From contig NZ_JAKJHZ010000009.1 of assembly GCF_021648885.1 (NCBI RefSeq), positions 310,001-374,000 on the forward strand: a stretch of 64,000 nt of DNA. Direction: 5' to 3'. Positions 57,478-64,000 of this stretch are shown here, piece after piece (position 1 is the stretch's first letter; every line of letters begins with the position of its first letter). The translations under genes and the position numbers were made by a program. This DNA comes from Nocardioides potassii (GTDB lineage Bacteria; Actinomycetota; Actinomycetes; Propionibacteriales; Nocardioidaceae). The notes below the pieces were generated by a model. It was not told the origin of the DNA and made no database searches. It saw nothing but the letters and a program-made list of their open reading frames with translations.

Positions 57478-58227
57478 CTACGCGAGCTCGCCGCGCGCGA
57501 GGCTGACGCCCGAGTGCGCCGGGTCGCCGTCGTCGGGCTCGATCGAGATGTCGACGATGCGGTAGCCCTTCTCGATGAGGTCCATCGGCACCTCGAACTG
57601 CCCCTTGTCGCCGGACGGGAGCAGGCCGATGGAGACCATCCGCTTGCCGTCGACGTTGATCAGCCAGACCTCGTGCACGCCGGCGTCGTCGCCGAGCTCC
57701 TCGGCGCTGACGCGGACGGTCATGGTGTCGCCCTGCTCGACGGCGTCCGCCACGCCCCGCGGGGCGTCGGAGTCGAGAGCGGTGAGGTCGGCCACGCCGA
57801 CCACCGTCTCGGGCGTGGGGTCGACGGCCTCGGGTGCGGGGTCGGCACCACCGGTGAGGCGGCCGATGCCGAGCCCGGCGAGGAGGGCGACGGCGGCGGC
57901 GAGGCCGGCGAGCCAGGGCGCGACGCCGCGCCTGGTCGACGTGGCCGCGAGGGGCACGACCGGCGCGACGGGCAGCGGGATGGGGGCGGGCGGAGCCTCC
58001 GCGGCAGCGGTGTCGCGCGACCCCCGCAGGCCGGCGAGCACCTCGTCGCGCACGTGCGCCGGCGCGTCGACCAGCGGACCGGCGCCGGCGAGGGCACGGG
58101 CGGCGACGAACGCGGCCACCGCCTCCGAGCAGCGCTGGCAGGAGTCGATGTGGGCCTGGACGTCGGCGGGGACGTCGTCGTCGTGGAGGGCGATGCCGGC
58201 GAGGTCGTCGAGCTCAGCGTGACTCAC
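57478..58227 (-). CDS. RskA-type anti-sigma factor
   Basis: 249 residues. Cytoplasmic N-terminus with a short zinc-finger-like segment (HIDSCQRCSEAV), one membrane segment (~103-123, APWLAGLAAAVALLAGLGIG) and an extracytoplasmic RskA domain (PETVVGVADLTALDSDAPRG...DAGVHEVWLINVDGKRMVSIGLL). Binds and silences the sigma factor encoded just upstream; its start (GTG 58227) overlaps the sigma gene by 14 bases. Confidence 0.9.
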   Translation of the reverse strand: MSHAELDDLAGIALHDDDVPADVQAHIDSCQRCSEAVAAFVAARALAGAGPLVDAPAHVRDEVLAGLRGSRDTAAAEAPPAPIPLPVAPVVPLAATSTRRGVAPWLAGLAAAVALLAGLGIGRLTGGADPAPEAVDPTPETVVGVADLTALDSDAPRGVADAVEQGDTMTVRVSAEELGDDAGVHEVWLINVDGKRMVSIGLLPSGDKGQFEVPMDLIEKGYRIVDISIEPDDGDPAHSGVSLARGELA

Positions 58228-58804
58228 GGCGCACCCCCTCGAGCTGCTGCTGGATGTGGATCAGGCCACGACGGACGTGGCTCTTGACGGTGCCGAGCGG
58301 GAGCCCGGTGGCCTCGGCGATCTCGGCGTGGCTCTGCTCCTCCCAGAAGGCGAGGAACAGGATGGTCTTGCGCGGGTCGGGCAGGTCCTGCACGACCTGC
58401 CTCACGACCAGTCGTTCGGCGACGTCGTGGTCGGCGGATTGCTCGGCGGCGAGGCCGACGCCGTCGACCGCCAGTGCGGCCTCGGCCTTGCGGGCGTCGC
58501 GGGCGCGGGCCGCGCGGACGTCGGCGATCTTGTGGCGGGCGATGCCGATGAGCCAGGCCGGGAGGGCGGCGGGGCTCGGGGTCAGGGTGTGCCGGCTGTG
58601 CCAGGCGGCGACGAACACCTGCTGGGTGACGTCCTCGGCGTCGTGGGCGTCACCCAGGGCGCGGAGCGCGAACGTGTGGACCAGCGCCGACCACCGGTCG
58701 TACACCTCCTCGACGGCCGTCTCGTCGCCCGCGACGAGACGCGCGGCGACGGTCTCGACATCAGTCTCCTGATCGTCGTCGAACGCCACCGCCTCGGTCA
58801 CCAC
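58214..58804 (-). CDS. ECF sigma factor (SigK-like)
   Basis: 196 residues. Region 2: VYDRWSALVHTFALRALGDAHDAEDVTQQVFVAAW. Region 4: RKTILFLAFWEEQSHAEIAEATGLPLGTVKSHVRRGL. Start chosen at GTG 58804, since TACGGT lies six bases upstream; ATG 58852 would add a poorly conserved 16 residues. Forms a pair with the RskA-like gene and probably drives the adjacent fasciclin gene, as SigK does for mpt83/mpt70 in mycobacteria. Confidence 0.92.
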   Translation of the reverse strand: MVTEAVAFDDDQETDVETVAARLVAGDETAVEEVYDRWSALVHTFALRALGDAHDAEDVTQQVFVAAWHSRHTLTPSPAALPAWLIGIARHKIADVRAARARDARKAEAALAVDGVGLAAEQSADHDVAERLVVRQVVQDLPDPRKTILFLAFWEEQSHAEIAEATGLPLGTVKSHVRRGLIHIQQQLEGVRRESR

Positions 58805-58909
58805 CGGGCCACCGTACCGGGGCGTGCGGATGGGGAACGCGATGATGCTCATGCGCGTCCCCCATCCGGCTCACGTCAGGCTGTGCTGGTCAGGCGGCGG
58901 TCGCCCTGA

Positions 58910-59551
58910 TCAGTTGCTGAGCTTGATCGGGCGCAGGACCCGGTCGATGCCGTGGGCGACCTGCTTGTTGCCCTTGTTGAGGTCGAGCGCGCTCAGGATG
59001 ACCTTCGCGTCCTGGGCGCCCTTGTCCTTGTCCTTGAGCGTGATGCGCAGCGAGGGCTTCTTGCGGACGTCGACCTTGAGCGTCTTGCCGTTGGCGGTCA
59101 TGAGCTTGGCGCCGTCGGCCTTGAGGACCTTGCCGCTGGTGAGCGTCTTGCCCGGGATGACGTGGTAGAGCAGGACGCTCTCGATGGTGTCCACGCCGGC
59201 CAGCGCGACGAGCGACTCGAAGATCTTCTTCTCGCTCTTGATGGTCTTGCCGGTCAGGTCCTTCACCAGCACGCGGAACGCCTGGTCGGTGGGCGCGAAC
59301 ACCGTGGCGCGCTTCGTGCCGTCGGCGACGACCGCGACCTTCGAGTCGGGCTTCGCCGCGACCACGGCGAAGGCAGCCTGCGTCAGGATGTCGAAGTCCT
59401 TGGAGTTGTTGTCGAACTCGTCGCCGTCGGAGGTCAGCAGCGTGGCCAGGCTGTCCTCGCCGACCGTCTTGGCGTTCGCGGCGGGAGCGGCGGCCGTGAT
59501 GGCGCCGAGGGCCAGGGCGGAGGTGGCGATCAGTGCGGGTACGCGTCGCAT
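58910..59551 (-). CDS. Secreted fasciclin-domain protein (MPT70/MPT83-like)
   Basis: 213 residues. Signal peptide of about 27 residues (ALALGAITAAAPAANA). A FAS1 domain: FDILTQAAFAVVAA, ATVFAPTDQAFRVLVKDL, ESVLLYHVIPGKTLTSGKVL and the final DRVLRP. Secreted adhesion-like protein. ATG 59551 follows GGAAGGA. Upstream a CATCC-N16-CCGAGA element fits a SigK-type promoter. Confidence 0.92.
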   Translation of the reverse strand: MRRVPALIATSALALGAITAAAPAANAKTVGEDSLATLLTSDGDEFDNNSKDFDILTQAAFAVVAAKPDSKVAVVADGTKRATVFAPTDQAFRVLVKDLTGKTIKSEKKIFESLVALAGVDTIESVLLYHVIPGKTLTSGKVLKADGAKLMTANGKTLKVDVRKKPSLRITLKDKDKGAQDAKVILSALDLNKGNKQVAHGIDRVLRPIKLSN

Positions 59552-59597
59552 CAGGGGTCCTTCCGTCAGGGGCGCCGAAGTGCGCCCGTCGCCCCCT

Positions 59598-59624
59598 TCT
59601 CGGCGCGACCCGGCCGGTCGGATG
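59598..59624 (-). promoter_or_regulatory. Candidate SigK-type promoter of the fasciclin gene
   Basis: CATCC (59624-59620) and CCGAGA (59603-59598) with 16-base spacing, about 47 bases before the start codon. It resembles the mycobacterial SigK -35 CCATCC and -10 CCGAAT. Confidence 0.45.
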
Positions 59625-59646
59625 CACCGATGCGTAGATTTCTCGC

Positions 59647-60933
59647 ATGGACCTGATCCCCACCCCCGAGCAGGTGGTCGCCGCCGCTGGCAACGTCGCC
59701 CACACGCTGCTCTACGGCGGCCTCGCCGACCTGCGCCCGATGCCCCGGACGCTCATCGACGACGGCGTGCTGCGCGAGGTCTACCACTACCGCCCGGTCG
59801 CGGGCGTCGAGGAGACCGGCGACCCGGTCCTGCTGGTGAACCCGCTGGCGGCGCCCTCGCTGTGCTTCGACCTGCGTCGCGACTGCTCACTCGTCGAGCA
59901 CCTGGTCACCGGCGGTCGTCCGACCTACCTCGTGGAGTACGGGCAGGTGTCGTTCAAGGACCGGGCGTTGGGCGTCGAGCACTGGGTCGACGAGGTCCTG
60001 CCGGAGGCGATCCGCGCCGTGCACGAGCACTCCGGCGGCAAGGGCGTGCACCTCGTCGGGTGGAGCCTGGGTGGGATCTTCGCGCTGCTGGTCGCGGCCG
60101 ACCGGACGGACCTGCCGATCGCGTCCCTCACCGTGGTCGGATCCCCCGTCGACGTCACGAAGGTGCCGCTGGTCGCCCCCGTCCGGCCGCTGCTCAACCT
60201 CGGCCAGGGCGCTGGGCTCGTCACGCGCGCCTACCGGGCGCTGGGCGGCGTACCGGTCCCGATCGTGAACTGGGCCTTCACCGCCGCCTCCGCCCAGAAG
60301 GTCGTGATGAAGCCGCTCGCCGTGGCGACCCACCTCGACGACGCCGACTACCTCAAGCAGATGGAGGCCGTCACCCGCTTCATGTCGAGCATGACCGCCT
60401 ACCCGGGCCGCACGTTCGGCCAGCTCTACCACCGCTTCGTGAAGGGCAACGCCCTCGCCGCCGGGAGCATGGAGGTCGGCGACCGGACCATCGACCTGTC
60501 CGCGATCACCGTGCCGGTCCTGGTCTTCGCCGGCAACACCGACGGCATCGCGCCGCTGGCGGCCGTGCGCGCCGTCGTACCCCTGCTGTCGGGATCGGAG
60601 CAGGTGCGGTTCGAGGTCGTGCCCGGCGGTCACCTCGGCATGCTGACCGGGCGCGCCGCCCGCGGCACGACCTGGGAGGTCATCGACGAGTGGGTCGCCC
60701 AGTGGTCGGCGGGGACGCTGCCGGTGCGCACGCGCGCTGCCCGCAACAAGCCAGCGACGAAGGCACCCACGCGGAAGACTGCTGCGAAGAAGACCGCTGC
60801 AAAGAAGACCGCCGCGAAGAAGTCCCCCGCGAAGAAGGCCGCGCCGAAGCGGGCCGCGTCCGCCTCGGCGATCGGGTCCAACCCTTCGCGCCGCTACGGC
60901 TCGTCGGGCTCCCGGGCGCTGGGCCAGCGGTGA
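59647..60933 (+). CDS. PHA-synthase-like alpha/beta hydrolase with histone-like tail
   Basis: 428 residues. An alpha/beta hydrolase similar to PhaC: VLLVNPLAAPSLCFDLRRDCSLVEHLVTGGRPTYLVEYG, nucleophile elbow GWSLGG (Ser140, not the Cys of polymer synthases), VLVFAGNTDGIAP (Asp) and PGGHLGML (His). Residues ~367-405 are a lysine/alanine repeat (KTAAKKTAAKK type) like histone H1 or PhaF. ATG 59647 follows TAGATT by six bases. A PHA depolymerase or lipase is as likely as a synthase. The stop overlaps the MFS start. Confidence 0.85.
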   Translation: MDLIPTPEQVVAAAGNVAHTLLYGGLADLRPMPRTLIDDGVLREVYHYRPVAGVEETGDPVLLVNPLAAPSLCFDLRRDCSLVEHLVTGGRPTYLVEYGQVSFKDRALGVEHWVDEVLPEAIRAVHEHSGGKGVHLVGWSLGGIFALLVAADRTDLPIASLTVVGSPVDVTKVPLVAPVRPLLNLGQGAGLVTRAYRALGGVPVPIVNWAFTAASAQKVVMKPLAVATHLDDADYLKQMEAVTRFMSSMTAYPGRTFGQLYHRFVKGNALAAGSMEVGDRTIDLSAITVPVLVFAGNTDGIAPLAAVRAVVPLLSGSEQVRFEVVPGGHLGMLTGRAARGTTWEVIDEWVAQWSAGTLPVRTRAARNKPATKAPTRKTAAKKTAAKKTAAKKSPAKKAAPKRAASASAIGSNPSRRYGSSGSRALGQR

Positions 60934-62297
60934 CGGCCACCGCCTCGCCGGGCGAGGCCGCGCGCCTGTCGCGCGGGGTCCGGATCGGGTACGGCAGCGG
61001 GTCGGTCGCCACCGGTGCCTTCGGCACGGTGCCCGGGCTGATGCTGCTGCCCTACCTCACCGACGAGCTCGGCATCGCGGCGCTGTGGGCCGGCGTCGTC
61101 GTCTTCCTGCCGAAGGGCTGGGACGTCCTGCTCAACCCGGTGGCCGGTCGGGTCAGCGACCGCACGATCGACCCCGCCGGACCGCGTCGGCCCTGGCTGA
61201 TCCGGGCCGGCCTGATGCTGGCCGGCGCCTTCGCACTGATCTTCGCGGCGCCCGACCTCGACAGCCGCTGGCTCGAGGCCGGGTGGGTGCTGGTGTTCTT
61301 CGTCCTGGCAGCGTCGGCGTACGCCTTCTTCCAGGTGCCCTACGTCGCGATGCCGGCGGAGATCACGACGTCGTACGACGAACGCACCCGGTTGATGACG
61401 TGGCGGGTGGCCATCCTCGCCCTCACGATCATGCTCGCCGGGGCGACCGCACCGGTGATCCGCGACGCGGTCGGCGGACGCGACGGCTACCGCGTGATGG
61501 GCGTCGTGATGGCGCTCGTCATCCTCGTCGGCGTCGTCAGCGCGTGGTGGGGCACGCGGTCCGCCCCGATCGGCGCCGTCACCGCGGGCGCAGGCACGTT
61601 GCGCGAGCAGCTGCGGGTGGTCGGGCAGGCGCGCGACTTCCGGGTGCTGCTGACGACCTTCGTCCTGCAGGCGCTCGCCACCGGCTGCATGCTCGCGGGC
61701 GTCGCCTACGTCGCCGAGGACCTCCTCGGCCGCACGGGCGCCGCGACGATCCTCTTCGTCTGCTTCGTGGGGCCCGCGCTGCTCCTGACGCCGCTGTGGG
61801 CAGGGTGGGGCGAGCGCGTCGGGAAGAAGAAGGGGTACGTCGCCGCGTCGCTGCTGCTCGCCGCCGGTGCCGCCCTCGCGATCCTGGCGCGCGGTGGCAA
61901 CGACGCATGGACCTTCGTCGCGACCGGGCTGGTCGGCGTCGGCTACGCCGGCTGCCAGGTCTTCCCGATGGCGATGCTGCCCGACGTGGCGGCGGTCGAC
62001 GCCGCGCGGACGGGCGAGAACCGCGCGGGCGTCTACACCGGCGTGTGGACCGCGGGCGAGACGCTCGGCCTCGCGCTCGGCCCGGCGCTGTTCGCGCTGA
62101 TGCTCGCGCTGGGCGGCTACCTGTCGAGCGAGGGACGCGACATCAGCCAGCCCGGCTCCGCGCTGACCGCGATCGCCCTGGGCTTCTCCCTGGTGCCGGC
62201 AGCGCTGACGGTCGTCAGCCTGTGGTGGCTGCAGCAGTACACCCTCGACACCGCCGAGGTGGCGGCTGCCACCCACGGACCCGGAGGCTCCCGATGA
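60930..62297 (+). CDS. MFS transporter, GPH-like
   Basis: 455 residues, 12 hydrophobic segments. LSRGVRIGYGSGSVATGAFGTVPGLMLLPYLTDELG and PLWAGWGERVGKKKGYVAAS suggest the glycoside-pentoside-hexuronide cation symporter type. GTG 60930 overlaps the hydrolase stop by four bases, and its own stop overlaps the PLP-enzyme ATG. Substrate unknown; the neighbours point to a lipid-like or amine compound. Confidence 0.88.
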   Translation: MTATASPGEAARLSRGVRIGYGSGSVATGAFGTVPGLMLLPYLTDELGIAALWAGVVVFLPKGWDVLLNPVAGRVSDRTIDPAGPRRPWLIRAGLMLAGAFALIFAAPDLDSRWLEAGWVLVFFVLAASAYAFFQVPYVAMPAEITTSYDERTRLMTWRVAILALTIMLAGATAPVIRDAVGGRDGYRVMGVVMALVILVGVVSAWWGTRSAPIGAVTAGAGTLREQLRVVGQARDFRVLLTTFVLQALATGCMLAGVAYVAEDLLGRTGAATILFVCFVGPALLLTPLWAGWGERVGKKKGYVAASLLLAAGAALAILARGGNDAWTFVATGLVGVGYAGCQVFPMAMLPDVAAVDAARTGENRAGVYTGVWTAGETLGLALGPALFALMLALGGYLSSEGRDISQPGSALTAIALGFSLVPAALTVVSLWWLQQYTLDTAEVAAATHGPGGSR

Positions 62298-63730
62298 CCG
62301 ACCCGCTCGACCGGCTCAAGGCGCTGCAGGGAGCCGACCTCCCCGTGCACGGGGGCCGCACCCTCGCCTACGTCTACGACTCCGGCGTCCCCGAGGTCGA
62401 CCGGGTCGCGCGCGAGGCGGTCGCCGCCTACGCGGCGTCCAACGCCCTCGACCCGACGGCGTTCCCCTCGCTGCTGCAGATGGAGAACGAGCTGGTCGGC
62501 TTCGCGTGCGGCCTGCTCGACGCGCCCGAGGGTGCCGTCGGCACGGTGACCTCCGGCGGCACGGAGTCGATCCTGCTGGCCGTCCAGGGTGCCCGGGACG
62601 CCCGCCCGGACGTCGTACGGCCGCGGATGGTGCTGCCCGCGACCGCGCACGCCGCCTTCCACAAGGCCGCGCACTACTTCGGCGTCGAGGCGGTGATCGT
62701 GCCCGTCGGTGCGGACTTCCGGGCCGAGCCGCGTGCGATGGCGGACGCGATCGACGACGACACCGTGCTGGTGGTGGCGAGCGCGCCGTCGTATGCCCAC
62801 GGCGTCGTGGACCCGGTCACCGAGGTCGCCGCGGCGGCAGCGGCGCGTGGCGTGCGCTGCCACGTCGACGCGTGCATCGGCGGGTGGGTGCTGCCCTACG
62901 CCGCTCGGCTCGGCCGCACCGTGCCGCCGTGGACCTTCGCCGTCGAGGGCGTCACCTCGATCTCGGTCGACACCCACAAGTACGCCTACGCCCCCAAGGG
63001 CACCTCGCTGCTGCTGCACCGTGACCCGTCGCTGCGCAAGCCGCAGTTCTTCGCCTCGGCCGCCTGGCCCGGCTACACGATGCTCAACGCGACGACACAG
63101 TCGACGCGGTCGGGCGGCCCGATCGCCGGGACCTGGGCGGTCGTCCAGCACCTCGGCGACGAGGGCTACTCCGACCTGACCGACCGGGCGTTCGCGGCCG
63201 TCGACGCGATCGTCGCGTGCATCGAGCAGGAGCCCGCACTGCACCTCGTCGTGGCGCCCGACTCCACGCTCGTCACGCTGGCGACCGACGAGACGCTCGA
63301 CCCGTTCACGCTGACGGACGAGCTGGTGTCGCGCGGCTGGTACGTCCAGCCGCAGCTGTCGTACGGCGACCACGGGCCGAGCATCCACCTGTCGGTCAGC
63401 GCCGGGACGCTCGCGCACGTCCAGGACTTCGCGACAGCGCTGGGCGAGTCGGTGGCGGCGGCGCAGTCGGCCGGGCCGGTGGCGGTCGACGAGGGCGTGG
63501 TCGCCTTCATCGAGGCGCTCGACCCGGCGGCGCTGGGCGACGACGACTTCGACGGGCTGCTGGCCGCGTCGGGCCTCGTGGGCGCGTCCGCCGAGGGCGA
63601 CCTCGAGCTGCCGACGCGGATGGCCGAGGTCAACGCGATGCTCGACGTCGCCTCGCCGGCGATGCGCGAGGCGCTGCTGGTCGCCTTCCTCGACCGGCTG
63701 CAGCGGCCGGCGTCCGGGACCACGCGATGA
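62294..63730 (+). CDS. PLP-dependent lyase/decarboxylase (sphingosine-phosphate-lyase-like)
   Basis: 478 residues. Group II decarboxylase fold: [41 protein letters not shown] and the PLP lysine in [19 protein letters not shown], which is nearly identical to the sphingosine-1-phosphate lyase motif. An N-terminal extension is absent, so it is cytosolic. The last ~80 residues form an extra helical tail. ATG 62294 overlaps the transporter stop by four bases. Could cleave a long-chain-base phosphate or decarboxylate an amino acid. Confidence 0.88.
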   Translation: MTDPLDRLKALQGADLPVHGGRTLAYVYDSGVPEVDRVAREAVAAYAASNALDPTAFPSLLQMENELVGFACGLLDAPEGAVGTVTSGGTESILLAVQGARDARPDVVRPRMVLPATAHAAFHKAAHYFGVEAVIVPVGADFRAEPRAMADAIDDDTVLVVASAPSYAHGVVDPVTEVAAAAAARGVRCHVDACIGGWVLPYAARLGRTVPPWTFAVEGVTSISVDTHKYAYAPKGTSLLLHRDPSLRKPQFFASAAWPGYTMLNATTQSTRSGGPIAGTWAVVQHLGDEGYSDLTDRAFAAVDAIVACIEQEPALHLVVAPDSTLVTLATDETLDPFTLTDELVSRGWYVQPQLSYGDHGPSIHLSVSAGTLAHVQDFATALGESVAAAQSAGPVAVDEGVVAFIEALDPAALGDDDFDGLLAASGLVGASAEGDLELPTRMAEVNAMLDVASPAMREALLVAFLDRLQRPASGTTR

Positions 63731-64000
63731 GCTCCCTCGCCGGCCTCGTCGAGAAGGGTCGCGTTGCTCCCGACTGGGCCGAGGCGCTCGCCCCGGTCGA
63801 CGAGCAGATCGCGGCCATGGGGCGCTTCCTGCAGGAGGAGTCGGCTGCCGGTCGCGGCTACCAGCCCGCCGCCGAGCGGATCTTCCGGGCGTTCGAGCGC
63901 CCGCTGGCCGACGTACGGGTGCTGGTGGTGGGGCAGGACCCCTACCCGAACCCCCAGCACCCGATCGGGTTGAGCTTCGCGGTCGAGCGGCACGTGTGGC
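63727..64000 (+). CDS. ung: Uracil-DNA glycosylase (C-terminus beyond right edge)
   Basis: Removes uracil from DNA. The first 91 residues are visible; the water-activating motif GQDPYP followed by the N...GLSF-like turn ([14 protein letters not shown]) is present. Starts at ATG 63727, overlapping the PLP-enzyme stop by four bases. The family is about 225 residues, so over half is outside. Confidence 0.95.
   Translation, partial: MSSLAGLVEKGRVAPDWAEALAPVDEQIAAMGRFLQEESAAGRGYQPAAERIFRAFERPLADVRVLVVGQDPYPNPQHPIGLSFAVERHVW

Noticed and set aside
59647..60933. Confident PHA synthase (phaC)
   Set aside because: The nucleophile elbow is GWSLGG with Ser, while PHA synthases use Cys in GxCxG; kept as PhaC-like hydrolase.

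Overview
The window is high-GC (roughly 70 % or more) chromosomal DNA from an actinobacterium. The gene content (DUF2530, DUF3027, DUF3263, the XPB helicase pair, LytR_C, mycobacterial-style leaderless genes, tandem CIRCE in front of groEL) and the protein sequences suggest a member of the Nocardioidaceae, most likely Nocardioides or a close relative. The genus is inferred from protein resemblance only. I see no phage, insertion sequence, CRISPR array, tRNA or rRNA. No stretch longer than 300 bases lacks a gene.

Layout. 1-2.9 kb: str operon (rpsL, rpsG, fusA cut by the left edge). 3-10.3 kb: MFS exporter with its MarR regulator, a purine-type NCS2 permease, DUF2530, a methyltransferase, DUF3027, a second MFS protein and a cold-shock protein. 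10.4-12.6 kb: secreted subtilase. 12.6-16.7 kb: 3-hydroxybutyrate unit (dehydrogenase, MHS symporter, GAF/PucR regulator). 16.8-19.7 kb: RDD-FHA, FHA and PP2C phosphatase signalling operon. 19.8-24.3 kb: XPB helicase, its associated protein and a CGNR zinc-finger protein. 24.3-27.8 kb: DUF2236 oxygenase, HD hydrolase, GntR regulator and an SOS-controlled AlkB.

27.9-38.6 kb: a molybdenum hydroxylase locus in two operons, coxSLM-coxG (form II large subunit, AYRGAGR motif) and coxDE-xdhC, with a GAF/winged-helix regulator and a molybdenum-cofactor nucleotidyltransferase nearby. 38.6-44 kb: lipoprotein, a protein built on seven 14-residue repeats, and a spermidine/putrescine-type ABC operon (potA, binding protein, potB, potC). 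44-46 kb: groEL with two CIRCE operators. 46-50.3 kb: ATP-grasp, methyltransferase, SGNH hydrolase, DUF2157 and GDYXXLXY proteins. 50.3-52.3 kb: threonine synthase under a SAM riboswitch, with a MoaD-like GG-tailed protein and a DUF6174 remnant. 52.3-55.8 kb: trehalose synthesis (otsB, otsA) around LytR_C and DUF3263 genes. 55.8-57.4 kb: FMN-binding glutamate-synthase-like protein. 57.5-59.6 kb: SigK-like sigma, RskA-like anti-sigma and secreted fasciclin protein. 59.6-64 kb: overlapping operon of a PHA-synthase-like hydrolase with a histone-like tail, a GPH-type MFS carrier, a sphingosine-phosphate-lyase-like PLP enzyme and ung (cut by the right edge).

Control signals are unusually legible. 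At least thirteen genes have a TANNNT -10 box six or seven bases before an ATG/GTG, the signature of leaderless mRNAs. There is also a LexA box, a MarR operator, two CIRCE elements, a SAM riboswitch, a candidate SigK promoter and candidate operators for the PucR-like and CODH regulators. The most promising less-described items are the riboswitch on thrC, the 59.6-64 kb operon and the 14-mer repeat protein.
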